In this document: in pieces, positions 1 to 4,973 of the stretch
Layout of the letters: every line of letters begins with the position of its first letter
How positions within the stretch are numbered: the first letter of the stretch is position 1
Assembly: GCA_024403005.1 (NCBI GenBank)
Contig: JAKSSQ010000105.1
Span: 1 to 6,155 of the forward strand
DNA length: 6,155 nucleotides
From: Clostridia bacterium
Lineage (GTDB): Bacteria; Bacillota; Clostridia; Peptostreptococcales; Anaerovoracaceae
Direction: 5' to 3'
Made by a program: the position numbers and the translations under genes
Notes under the pieces: generated by a model
The model's database searches: none
What the model saw: the letters and a program-made list of their open reading frames with translations, nothing else
Told to the model about the DNA's origin: nothing

Positions 1-1075
1 TTTCGTCCGGTTCGTATACGTGGTGTTCTTCTTCGTACTTGGGCGGCTGGGAAACAACTCCTGCACCTGCTACGATGTTTTCTTCCAGAACCTTGTCTGC
101 TTCGGGCTGCTCTGCCTTGGGCATTTCTTCCTTTTCGGGCTGCTGGACGGGTTCCTGGGGAGCCTGTGCCTGCTGGGCCTGCTGAGCCACCTGGCCGAAT
201 GTGGGAATATCACCTGCTGCCGGTTCCTGCGGAGCCTGCTGAAGAGGCATCTGCTGGGAAGGAACGGGTTGGGTCATGTATAAAGGAACCTGCTGCATAA
301 CAGGCTGCTGATATACGGGAACCTGCTGGTATACGGGCTGCTGCATTACCGGCTGAACGGGCTGCTGTTGCTGCACCGGCTGCTGGATGGGAGCCTGCTG
401 GACAGGCTGCTGGTAAACCGGCTGGGCCTGGATATATACAGGCTGTGCGGGCTGAGCTACGTATACAGGCTGCTGCGGCTGGGGCGGAATTGTCCATGCC
501 GGCTGTGCGGGCTGCTGGAACTGGGGAACGTACAGCGGTGTTGTCTGGGGAGCCTGTGTGGATACGGGCTGAGCCTGGACGTTGTACGGTGTCCATGTGG
601 GTTCCGGCTGCATGCTGGGCATGCGCCATGTTCCTGCTGTAAACTGTACCTGGGGCTGCTGAACCGGCTGCTGGTATACAGGTTGCTGCTGCATTACCGG
701 CTGAACGGGCTGCTGTTGCTGCACCGGCTGCTGCACGGGAGCCTGCTGGACAGGCTGCTGATATACAGGTTGCTGCACGGGGGGAACAGTCCAGGTCATC
801 TGGGGCTGGGGCTGGACAGACGGCTTATTTTCCGAAGCAAAATAACCCTCACTTGCATCTCTGCTCATGACGGTAACTGCATCGGACGGGCTGCTGTTCA
901 TGGACGGCCAGCTCATATCTATATTGCTTACGGACTGAGGCTTCGGGAAATCGTAAGTATTCCAGGAGAACTCTTCCGTATTCGGTGTTTTTATTTCTTC
1001 CTGCGCCTTACTGCCGCACTTGGGGCAGTGAGCTCGATCCGAATCAAATTCGCATCCGCAGACTCTGCATTTCAT
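1..1075 (-). CDS. Zinc-ribbon, Pro/Gln-rich low-complexity protein (partial, C-terminus beyond left edge)
   Basis: An open frame of 358 codons starts at ATG 1075-1073 and has no stop before the left edge. A GGAGG lies at 1091-1087, 11 bases upstream, with a good promoter behind it. Residues 1-21 form a zinc ribbon, with C3-x2-C6 and C17-x2-C20 as likely metal ligands (C8 is extra). Residues 22-84 are Ser/Asp-rich. Residues about 85-285 are almost entirely Pro, Gln, Val, Ala, Tyr and Met in units such as QQPV and PVYQQ, punctuated by W-[TR]-x-P motifs (for example W95 and W194). The visible end turns Glu-rich. Many clostridial membrane proteins have an N-terminal zinc ribbon and a disordered linker before membrane segments, so the unseen end may hold transmembrane helices; this is inference. 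No function can be assigned. The frame is certain because it stays open through strongly biased sequence and begins with a recognisable domain. Confidence 0.88.
   Translation of the reverse strand, partial: MKCRVCGCEFDSDRAHCPKCGSKAQEEIKTPNTEEFSWNTYDFPKPQSVSNIDMSWPSMNSSPSDAVTVMSRDASEGYFASENKPSVQPQPQMTWTVPPVQQPVYQQPVQQAPVQQPVQQQQPVQPVMQQQPVYQQPVQQPQVQFTAGTWRMPSMQPEPTWTPYNVQAQPVSTQAPQTTPLYVPQFQQPAQPAWTIPPQPQQPVYVAQPAQPVYIQAQPVYQQPVQQAPIQQPVQQQQPVQPVMQQPVYQQVPVYQQPVMQQVPLYMTQPVPSQQMPLQQAPQEPAAGDIPTFGQVAQQAQQAQAPQEPVQQPEKEEMPKAEQPEADKVLEENIVAGAGVVSQPPKYEEEHHVYEPDE
338..412 (-). repeat. 75-bp direct repeat, copy A, inside the Pro/Gln-rich gene
   Basis: This 75-bp segment matches 686-760 at 73 of 75 positions. 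It is in frame and encodes 25 residues (222-246), differing from the other copy by one Ile/Val change. The spacing of 348 bp is an exact multiple of three. Confidence 0.9.
686..760 (-). repeat. 75-bp direct repeat, copy B, inside the Pro/Gln-rich gene
   Basis: Second copy of the repeat at 338-412, encoding residues 106-130. The flanks are also related: both copies continue into a PVYQQ motif and both lie downstream of a W-T-[VI]-P-P motif. This suggests that a larger unit of roughly 100-116 codons was duplicated and then diverged at the edges. Confidence 0.9.
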
Positions 1076-1118
1076 AATAAAATAATCCTCCGCTAATTTG
1101 AGAATATAATTATTCACA

Positions 1119-1147
1119 ATTATATACCAATTAATTAATACTTACAA
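1119..1147 (-). promoter_or_regulatory. Sigma-A type promoter for the zinc-ribbon gene
   Basis: On the minus strand, -35 TTGTAA (1147-1142) is separated by exactly 17 bp from a perfect -10 TATAAT (1124-1119). The expected start is near 1112, giving a leader of about 37 nt that contains the GGAGG. The -35 matches the consensus at 4 of 6 positions. Confidence 0.65.
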
Positions 1148-1176
1148 GAAAACCGCGTATTTAATACAATTTCTGT

Positions 1177-1205
1177 TTGACCAAATCATGCATATGTGAT
1201 ATTCT
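1177..1205 (+). promoter_or_regulatory. Possible upstream plus-strand promoter
   Basis: TTGACC (1177-1182), 17-bp spacer, TATTCT (1200-1205) preceded by the TGn of an extended -10. It could give a longer tRNA precursor starting near 1212 and carrying a small GAAA-loop hairpin (CGGAC/GTCCG, 1224-1237). The stronger promoter at 1271-1299 may make it redundant. Confidence 0.4.
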
Positions 1206-1250
1206 ACTCAAGCACTAATGCGGCGGACGAAAGTCCGAAAGAAAAATTTT

Positions 1251-1261
1251 AAATATTTTTC
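1251..1261 (+). promoter_or_regulatory. UP element of the tRNA promoter
   Basis: AAATATTTTTC matches 10 of 11 positions of the known UP-element distal subsite AAAWWTWTTTT. It lies about 45-55 bases before the predicted start, within a couple of bases of the expected site, and is followed by AAA. Stable-RNA promoters often carry such an alpha-subunit binding tract. Confidence 0.55.
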
Positions 1262-1270
1262 AAATTGTTG

Positions 1271-1299
1271 TTGACAACAAATCCCTATAGTGCTAATAT
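1271..1299 (+). promoter_or_regulatory. Strong promoter for tRNA-Lys
   Basis: Perfect -35 TTGACA (1271-1276), 17-bp spacer, -10 TAATAT (1294-1299) with an extended TGC just before it. The start is predicted near 1306, about 10 bases ahead of the mature tRNA. Confidence 0.8.
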
Positions 1300-1315
1300 A
1301 CTTATTGTTCGTTGC

Positions 1316-1391
1316 GCACCATTAGCTCAGTTGGTAGAGCACCTGACTCTTAATCAGGGTGTCCAGGGTTCGAGCCCCTGATGGTGTACCA
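1316..1391 (+). tRNA. trnK: tRNA-Lys(CUU)
   Basis: The 76-base gene folds as a full cloverleaf. The acceptor is 1316-1322 with 1381-1387, the D stem is GCTC/GAGC, the anticodon stem is CCTGA/TCAGG (1342-1346, 1354-1358), and the T stem is CAGGG/CCCTG around loop TTCGAGC. Anticodon CTT (1349-1351) reads AAG. The discriminator is A1388 and CCA is encoded at 1389-1391. The first acceptor pair is a G-U wobble (G1316 with T1387). AAG is by far the preferred lysine codon in psuG and in the lysine-rich small protein nearby. The gene is a single-tRNA unit with its own promoter and terminator. Confidence 0.97.
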
Positions 1392-1395
1392 AGAC

Positions 1396-1425
1396 CCCGG
1401 ATCGTAAGATCCGGGTTTTCTTTCT
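1396..1425 (+). terminator. Rho-independent terminator of tRNA-Lys
   Basis: A perfect 8-bp stem CCCGGATC/GATCCGGG with a GTAA (GNRA-type) loop is followed by TTTTCTTTCT. It begins five bases after the tRNA CCA. Confidence 0.93.
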
Positions 1426-1452
1426 GAATAAGCCGTTTGGCGTTTACATAGA

Positions 1453-1486
1453 GCCTGGAACCAATGTGGTTGCCGGGTGTTTTTTT
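1453..1486 (+). terminator. Probable second plus-strand terminator
   Basis: The outer stem GCCTGG/CCGGGT contains two G-U pairs. It stacks on the inner stem AACCA/TGGTT with loop ATG and one bulged G. A run of seven T (1480-1486) follows after one G, and another six-T run lies at 1491-1496. It may back up the tRNA terminator. Confidence 0.5.
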
Positions 1487-1508
1487 GCGCTTTTTTCAGA
1501 TCGGCAGA

Positions 1509-1546
1509 CACCCTGATTATCTGCTCGGTTTTGAGGAATCAGGGTG
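1509..1546. repeat. Perfect 10-bp inverted repeat in convergent gap
   Basis: CACCCTGATT (1509-1518) and AATCAGGGTG (1537-1546) are exact reverse complements separated by 18 bases. No T run follows in either direction, so it is not an ordinary terminator. A competing short stem, GCAGA/TCTGC (1504-1508, 1520-1524), overlaps its left arm and loop. A further dyad, GGCCA/TGGCC, lies at 1572-1591. No coding sequence is seen in 1426-1597. Confidence 0.6.
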
Positions 1547-1597
1547 CCTAAGTCCATCAGCAGCGAAAACCGGCCAGGCAGCCCATTGGCCTCACGC

Positions 1598-1622
1598 AAA
1601 AACGCCCCGGGAAACCGGGGCG
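1598..1622 (-). terminator. Rho-independent terminator of the dehydrogenase/small-protein operon
   Basis: Read on the minus strand, the 8-bp stem CGCCCCGG/CCGGGGCG with loop TTTC is followed immediately by TTTTT (1602-1598). It sits 21 bases beyond the stop codon of the 43-residue gene, which supports that short frame being a real gene. Confidence 0.92.
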
Positions 1623-1643
1623 CCTTTAATTTGCTTCATCAGC

Positions 1644-1775
1644 CTACTTCTTGCTGCTTACCTTCTTGCCGCCGACAGTCTTCTTAACTGCGGATTCCTT
1701 GGGAACAACTTCGGTGTCGATTACTTTCTTAACCTGCTTTGCCTTTTCGAGAGCAGCCTTCATATCAATTGCCAT
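1644..1775 (-). CDS. Lysine-rich 43-residue small protein, function unknown
   Basis: ATG 1775-1773 to TAG 1646-1644 encodes 43 residues beginning MAIDMKAALEKAKQVKK and ending GGKKVSSKK. An AAAGGAG site (GGAG at 1786-1783) lies 7 bases upstream of the start; M5 has no comparable site. Twelve residues are Lys and five are Asp/Glu, giving a net charge near +7. There is no Arg, Cys or aromatic residue, no signal peptide and no membrane segment. Residues 3-18 could form an amphipathic helix; the tail is Gly/Ser/Lys and probably flexible. Eleven of 12 Lys codons are AAG, the pattern of the strongly biased genes here, which suggests good expression. It lies 29 bases after the dehydrogenase stop, on the same strand, and a strong terminator follows. 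A small nucleic-acid-binding or ribosome-associated protein would fit the composition, but that is a guess. I do not recognise the family. Confidence 0.82.
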   Translation of the reverse strand: MAIDMKAALEKAKQVKKVIDTEVVPKESAVKKTVGGKKVSSKK

Positions 1776-1782
1776 AGTGTAT

Positions 1783-1786
1783 CTCC
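1783..1786 (-). promoter_or_regulatory. Ribosome binding site of the lysine-rich small gene
   Basis: GGAG within AAAGGAGAT, 7 bases from the ATG. It lies in the 29-base gap after the dehydrogenase stop and fixes the start of the 43-residue gene. Confidence 0.8.
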
Positions 1787-1804
1787 TTTCGTGCAGTAAA
1801 CGGA

Positions 1805-2827
1805 TTAAATGAATTCGAACCAGGAGCCGATGCCCTTCTTAACTGCAACTTCGTAGCAGGAAGCGGCGGTAGTATTGTCCTGGATAGCCATGCCTGTGGT
1901 GTCGAAAATTGTAATTTCTTCTGCGCTTTCGCGGCCGGGCTTAAGGCCGAGAACGATTTCGCCGATTTCACCGTAGATGTCGTCCTTTGTTATTGCGCCG
2001 CCCTTGATTGCGTTCTGAGTGTCGCCTCTCACGATGCACTGAGCGATGGAATCGCAGACGATCTTGTCTGCCTTGCCGAATACGGCGGGTTCCAGTTCGT
2101 TCTTAAAATCTGCGTCGGTTCCGACTTCGATAATGTGCATGCCGGGTTTAACGTAGTCAGCCATAAGGTACGCTTCTCTGGAAGGTGTGGGGCAAACCAG
2201 GATGTCTGCGCCCTTTGCAGCTTCTTCTACTGTGTCGCAGATAATTACCTTTGCCTTTGTCTTGCTTTCGATGAATTCCTTATATGCAGCGAAGCCTTCG
2301 GGAGTGCCGAATTTGTCGTAAACGCGGACTTCTTCCAGGTCTCTTACGAGAGAAACTGCGTAGATCTGGTTGCGTGCCTGTGCACCGGAAGCAAAAACTG
2401 CAGCGACCTTGGAATCTTCGCGGGACATGTATTTTGCAGAAACTGCACCTGCTGCGCCGGTTCTGATGCCTGTAATAAGGCTGGAATCCATGATCGCAAT
2501 GGTCGCACCGGTCTGCGCGTCGGAAAGGATAAGGTTGCCCATCATGTTGGGGAGAATTCCGCCTTCAGAAGTCTTATACTTGCCTTCGCCCTTTGCGTTG
2601 CCCGGGTAGAGGCCTACGATCTTCATGGACATCTGGTCTGTGTCGTTGTTGTTGCAGGTCTTAACGTCCATGGCTGCGTGGAACTTTTCCATGCTCATGC
2701 CCTGAATGGCAGGCTGAGTAACCATTCCGCGCTGGAAAGTCTTGTACGCTTCTTCTACAGCGACGATTACAGATTCCATGTCCAGACACTGTGCTACGTC
2801 GTTCTTTGAAAGTAAAAGTGTTTTCAT
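1805..2827 (-). CDS. Ornithine cyclodeaminase/mu-crystallin family NAD(P)-dependent dehydrogenase
   Basis: The 340 residues are the normal length for this cytoplasmic family, which includes ornithine cyclodeaminase, archaeal-type alanine dehydrogenase, ketimine reductase and opine-type enzymes. Visible family marks are K69 in MSMKIVG (substrate-carboxylate Lys of the family), R122 in ITGIRTGAAGAVSAKY, the Rossmann turn ASGAQAR (146-152), HIIEVGTDAD with the acidic residues D238/D240 (231-240), and the C-terminal FDTTGMAIQD (308-317). The turn lacks the usual first Gly: A146 replaces it in the common GTGAQA. The insert at 75-95 (PGNAKGEGKYKTSEGG) and divergence around the active site prevent a substrate call. 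It could act on ornithine, alanine, another amino acid or an imine. The start is supported by AAAGGAAG, whose AGGA lies nine bases upstream. It is followed by the small lysine-rich gene and transcribed away from psuK. Confidence 0.88.
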   Translation of the reverse strand: MKTLLLSKNDVAQCLDMESVIVAVEEAYKTFQRGMVTQPAIQGMSMEKFHAAMDVKTCNNNDTDQMSMKIVGLYPGNAKGEGKYKTSEGGILPNMMGNLILSDAQTGATIAIMDSSLITGIRTGAAGAVSAKYMSREDSKVAAVFASGAQARNQIYAVSLVRDLEEVRVYDKFGTPEGFAAYKEFIESKTKAKVIICDTVEEAAKGADILVCPTPSREAYLMADYVKPGMHIIEVGTDADFKNELEPAVFGKADKIVCDSIAQCIVRGDTQNAIKGGAITKDDIYGEIGEIVLGLKPGRESAEEITIFDTTGMAIQDNTTAASCYEVAVKKGIGSWFEFI

Positions 2828-2867
2828 GTCCGGTCTTCCTTTCTTTATGCTTTAAGGTTTGTGAATC

Positions 2868-2880
2868 GGGCCGGAGGCCC
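2868..2880 (-). promoter_or_regulatory. Small GC hairpin in the dehydrogenase leader
   Basis: On the minus strand GGGCC-TCC-GGCCC forms a 5-bp stem 40 bases before the start codon. No T run follows, so it is not a terminator by itself. It may stabilise the mRNA or affect initiation; no known riboswitch is recognised in this leader. Confidence 0.35.
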
Positions 2881-2942
2881 TGTTTATTACAGAAAAATGC
2901 GTTGGGTCACGCTTATTAATACTACCCGCAATTGAATATATT

Positions 2943-2956
2943 TAGTATACTATAAT
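2943..2956. promoter_or_regulatory. Palindrome and divergent -10-like elements
   Basis: TAGTATACTA (2943-2952) is a perfect 10-bp palindrome. On the minus strand it supplies TATACT (2949-2944), a possible -10 for the dehydrogenase gene, though no good -35 lies 16-18 bp upstream. On the plus strand it overlaps TATAAT (2951-2956), also without a clear -35. It may be a regulator site between divergent units, or simply AT-rich promoter DNA. Confidence 0.3.
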
Positions 2957-2977
2957 ATTAGAGGCACTGCACTTAAT

Positions 2978-3005
2978 TTGTCCCGGCCTCTGCCCCACTT
3001 ATAAT
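2978..3005 (+). promoter_or_regulatory. Possible upstream promoter of the psuK operon
   Basis: TTGTCC (2978-2983), 16-bp spacer, perfect TATAAT (3000-3005). It lies just ahead of the promoter at 3007-3035, so the operon may have tandem starts. The -35 matches 4 of 6 positions. Confidence 0.4.
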
Positions 3006-3006
3006 G

Positions 3007-3035
3007 TTGACAAGCATTTTTCAAAATGTTATTTT
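3007..3035 (+). promoter_or_regulatory. Main promoter of the psuK-psuG operon
   Basis: Perfect -35 TTGACA (3007-3012), 17-bp spacer, -10 TATTTT (3030-3035) with an extended TG at 3027-3028. The predicted start near 3042 leaves a leader of about 20 nt, too short for a riboswitch. Confidence 0.7.
3015..3028. promoter_or_regulatory. Candidate operator in the psuK promoter spacer
   Basis: CATTTT (3015-3020) and AAAATG (3023-3028) form a perfect inverted repeat with a 2-bp centre, exactly between the -35 and -10. A dyad here is well placed for a repressor, but it is short and AT-rich. Confidence 0.35.
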
Positions 3036-3061
3036 AATCTTTCTGAGAGAGAGGAAACGAC

Positions 3062-4000
3062 ATGAACTCTAAGAATTATGTAGTCGGTTTCGGCGGAGCC
3101 AACATGGATCTGCACATACGAAGCGACAAACCTGTAATAATGCGCGACTCAAACCCCGCAAGCGTGCACACTTCGCCCGGCGGAGTTATGAGAAATATCA
3201 TGGAAAACACCGCAAGACTGGGTACTGAATGCACACTGCTGGCGCCTGTCGGCAAAGATGCTTTCGGTGACCGAATCATCAAGTCCTGCCGCGAATCCGG
3301 AATTAACCCGGACAGGCTTTACATCAGCGAAGACCTGGCAACCTCCAGTTACATGGCATTCATGGATGCCGACGGAGACATGCTCCTCGCAGCTAACGAC
3401 ATGCGCAACATGGACATGATTCCCGCATCGTATCTCGAAGAAAACAAAGACATTATCCAGGGCGCAAAAGCCATCGTCTGCGACGCAAACCCCCAGCTGG
3501 AAAGACTGGAGCAGATGTGCGAAATCGCAGCAGGCACACCGATTTTCGTTGACCCCGTGTCCGTCTCCAAAGGCTGGAAATACAAGGGTCTGCTGGATAA
3601 AATCTATCTTATAAAGCCAAATCTTATGGAACTGGAATACCTCAGCGGTATGCAGTGCAGAAACGACGACGACATTAAGGCTGCTGTACAGGAACTCCTT
3701 AACAAAGGCACAAAGGCCGTTGCGGTATCTCTCGGAATCCGCGGCTGCTACTATGCCGATGCAGAAGGCAATTCCATGTTCAGAAACCTTCGCCCCGTGG
3801 AAAACATGGCAAACGCTACAGGTGCAGGAGACGCCTTCACAGCCGGTCTCGTTAGCGCATGGTGCAGAGGGTTCAAGCCCGAAGACATGCTGGACTACGC
3901 ACTGGCCTGCGGCATCCTGGCAGTTTTAAGCGAAGACACAATTAACGTTAACTTATGTGATTCCCTCGTAAAGGAAACCATCGAAAAGTACAGAATTTAG
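3062..4000 (+). CDS. psuK: Pseudouridine kinase (PfkB/ribokinase family)
   Basis: This cytoplasmic enzyme phosphorylates pseudouridine with ATP to pseudouridine 5'-phosphate, the substrate of the next gene. The 312 residues match the family's usual length. The N-terminus has GFGGANMDLHIR (9-20), then DSNPASVHTSPGGVMRNIM (29-47), the PfkB signature in its PsuK-like form (SNP...PGGV.RNI). APVGKDAFG (61-69) follows. The C-terminal signature NATGAGDAFTAG (251-262) has D257 as expected catalytic base and the anion-hole GAGD. VSLGIRGCYY (222-231) is the typical strand before the nucleotide site. The start is set by GAGG at 3051-3054, 7 bases upstream. The ATGAGD motif and psuG next door separate it from a ribokinase or fructokinase. 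Lysine codons are mixed (8 AAA, 9 AAG), unlike psuG. The stop overlaps the psuG ribosome binding site, so translation is probably coupled. Confidence 0.93.
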   Translation: MNSKNYVVGFGGANMDLHIRSDKPVIMRDSNPASVHTSPGGVMRNIMENTARLGTECTLLAPVGKDAFGDRIIKSCRESGINPDRLYISEDLATSSYMAFMDADGDMLLAANDMRNMDMIPASYLEENKDIIQGAKAIVCDANPQLERLEQMCEIAAGTPIFVDPVSVSKGWKYKGLLDKIYLIKPNLMELEYLSGMQCRNDDDIKAAVQELLNKGTKAVAVSLGIRGCYYADAEGNSMFRNLRPVENMANATGAGDAFTAGLVSAWCRGFKPEDMLDYALACGILAVLSEDTINVNLCDSLVKETIEKYRI

Positions 4001-4003
4001 GAG
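3999..4003 (+). promoter_or_regulatory. psuG ribosome binding site overlapping the psuK stop
   Basis: AGGAG begins within the TAG stop of psuK (3998-4000) and ends 8 bases before the psuG ATG. Ribosomes finishing psuK would stand on the site, so the two products are probably made together. Confidence 0.8.
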
Positions 4004-4011
4004 AAGAAGCT

Positions 4012-4932
4012 ATGAATCTGGAAAAATATCTCGACATTACACCCGAAGTTGCAGAAGCAGTTGCAGCAGGAAAGCCCGTTGTTGCTCTTGAAAGCACAAT
4101 CCTGAGCCACGGCATGCCCTACCCCGAAAACCTCGAATTCGGCAAGAAGGTAGAAGACCTCATCCGTGCAGAAGGCGCAGTTCCCGCAACTATGGCTTTA
4201 ATCGGCGGAAAGATTAAGGTTGGCTTAAGCGAAGAAGACCTCGTTACTCTCTGCAAGGAAGCTCACAACGTTGGCAAGGTAAGCCGCAGAGACTTCGCTA
4301 CATACCTGGCAACAGGCAAGATGGGTGCTACAACAGTTGCATCCACAATGATCTGCGCTAAGCTTGCAGGCATTAAGATCTTCGCTACAGGCGGCATCGG
4401 CGGCGTACACAGAGGCGGCGAAAACTCCATGGACGTTTCCGCAGACCTTCAGGAACTGGGCAACACAGACGTTGCAGTAGTTTGCGCAGGCTGCAAGCAG
4501 ATTCTGGACATCGCAAGAACTCTCGAATACCTTGAAACAATGGGCGTTCCCGTAATCGGCAACAACTGCGACCAGGTTCCCGCTTTCTACTGCAGAAACT
4601 CCGGCCACAACGTAGACTACAAGGCATCCTGCGAAAAGGACATCGCAGCAGTTCTCAAGGTTTCCCACGATCTCGGATTCAAGGGCGGCCAGCTGGTAGT
4701 TAACCCCGTTCCCGAAGAATTCGCAATGGATTACAACGAAATGGAAGCTATCATCAACAAGGCTATGGCAGAAGCAGACGAAAAGGGCATCTCCGGCAAG
4801 GACATTACACCCTTCATGCTCGCTAAGGTTGTTGAACTCACAGGCGGCGAATCCCTCAAGACAAACATTCAGCTCGCACTTAACAACGCAGTTTGCGCAG
4901 CTAAGGTTGCAGTAGAAATGTCCAAGATGTAA
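4012..4932 (+). CDS. psuG: Pseudouridine-5'-phosphate glycosidase
   Basis: PsuG cleaves (reversibly) the C-C glycosidic bond of pseudouridine 5'-phosphate to uracil and ribose 5-phosphate. It is a cytoplasmic, manganese-dependent, usually trimeric enzyme. The 306-residue protein covers the whole family domain: VALESTILSHGMPYP (24-38), VPATMALIGGKIKVGL (57-72), KVSRRD (89-94), GATTVASTM (105-113), FATGGIGGVHRG (124-135), DVSADLQEL (141-149), VVCAGCKQILDI (156-167) and TNIQLALNNA (284-293). The six residues compared with E. coli PsuG (E31, K93, H137, D149, K166, N289) appear here as E27, K89, H133, D145, K162 and N285, all at the same offset of four. The enzyme is therefore expected to be active. 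Its codons are strongly biased (22 of 23 Lys are AAG), suggesting high expression. It follows psuK by 11 bases and precedes the nitroreductase by 41. Confidence 0.97.
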   Translation: MNLEKYLDITPEVAEAVAAGKPVVALESTILSHGMPYPENLEFGKKVEDLIRAEGAVPATMALIGGKIKVGLSEEDLVTLCKEAHNVGKVSRRDFATYLATGKMGATTVASTMICAKLAGIKIFATGGIGGVHRGGENSMDVSADLQELGNTDVAVVCAGCKQILDIARTLEYLETMGVPVIGNNCDQVPAFYCRNSGHNVDYKASCEKDIAAVLKVSHDLGFKGGQLVVNPVPEEFAMDYNEMEAIINKAMAEADEKGISGKDITPFMLAKVVELTGGESLKTNIQLALNNAVCAAKVAVEMSKM

Positions 4933-4973
4933 TTCAATTGGTTCACGAAAGACCGTTTTAGAAGGACAGAAAC

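Noticed and set aside
338..760. The repeated segments as a CRISPR array.
   Set aside because: Only two long copies, in frame within a low-complexity coding region, with no regular short repeats and spacers and no cas genes.
20..1096. Leucine/cysteine-rich open frames on the plus strand over the left end (20-283, 368-1096).
   Set aside because: They are antisense shadows of the CAG-rich zinc-ribbon gene: CTG repeats read as Leu. They lack ribosome binding sites.
1352..1546. AATCAGGGTG occurs both in the tRNA-Lys anticodon arm (1352-1361) and at 1537-1546, suggesting an attachment-site scar.
   Set aside because: Only 10 bases match, the flanks differ, and 10-base repeats are expected by chance in a window this long. 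No integrase or foreign genes are present, and integration sites normally involve the tRNA 3' half.
1464..1799. Plus-strand frame of 111 residues.
   Set aside because: It runs through two terminator hairpins and the antisense of the small lysine-rich gene, with no plausible ribosome binding site.
2135..2809. Plus-strand frame of 224 residues opposite the dehydrogenase.
   Set aside because: Antisense of a well-supported conserved gene, with no ribosome binding site or recognisable motif.
3036..3061. Riboswitch upstream of psuK.
   Set aside because: The predicted leader is only about 20 nt, too short for a folded sensor.
4225..4668. Cysteine-rich minus-strand frame of 147 residues inside psuG.
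   Set aside because: It arises from the strongly biased codons of psuG read backwards; no start signal or domain.
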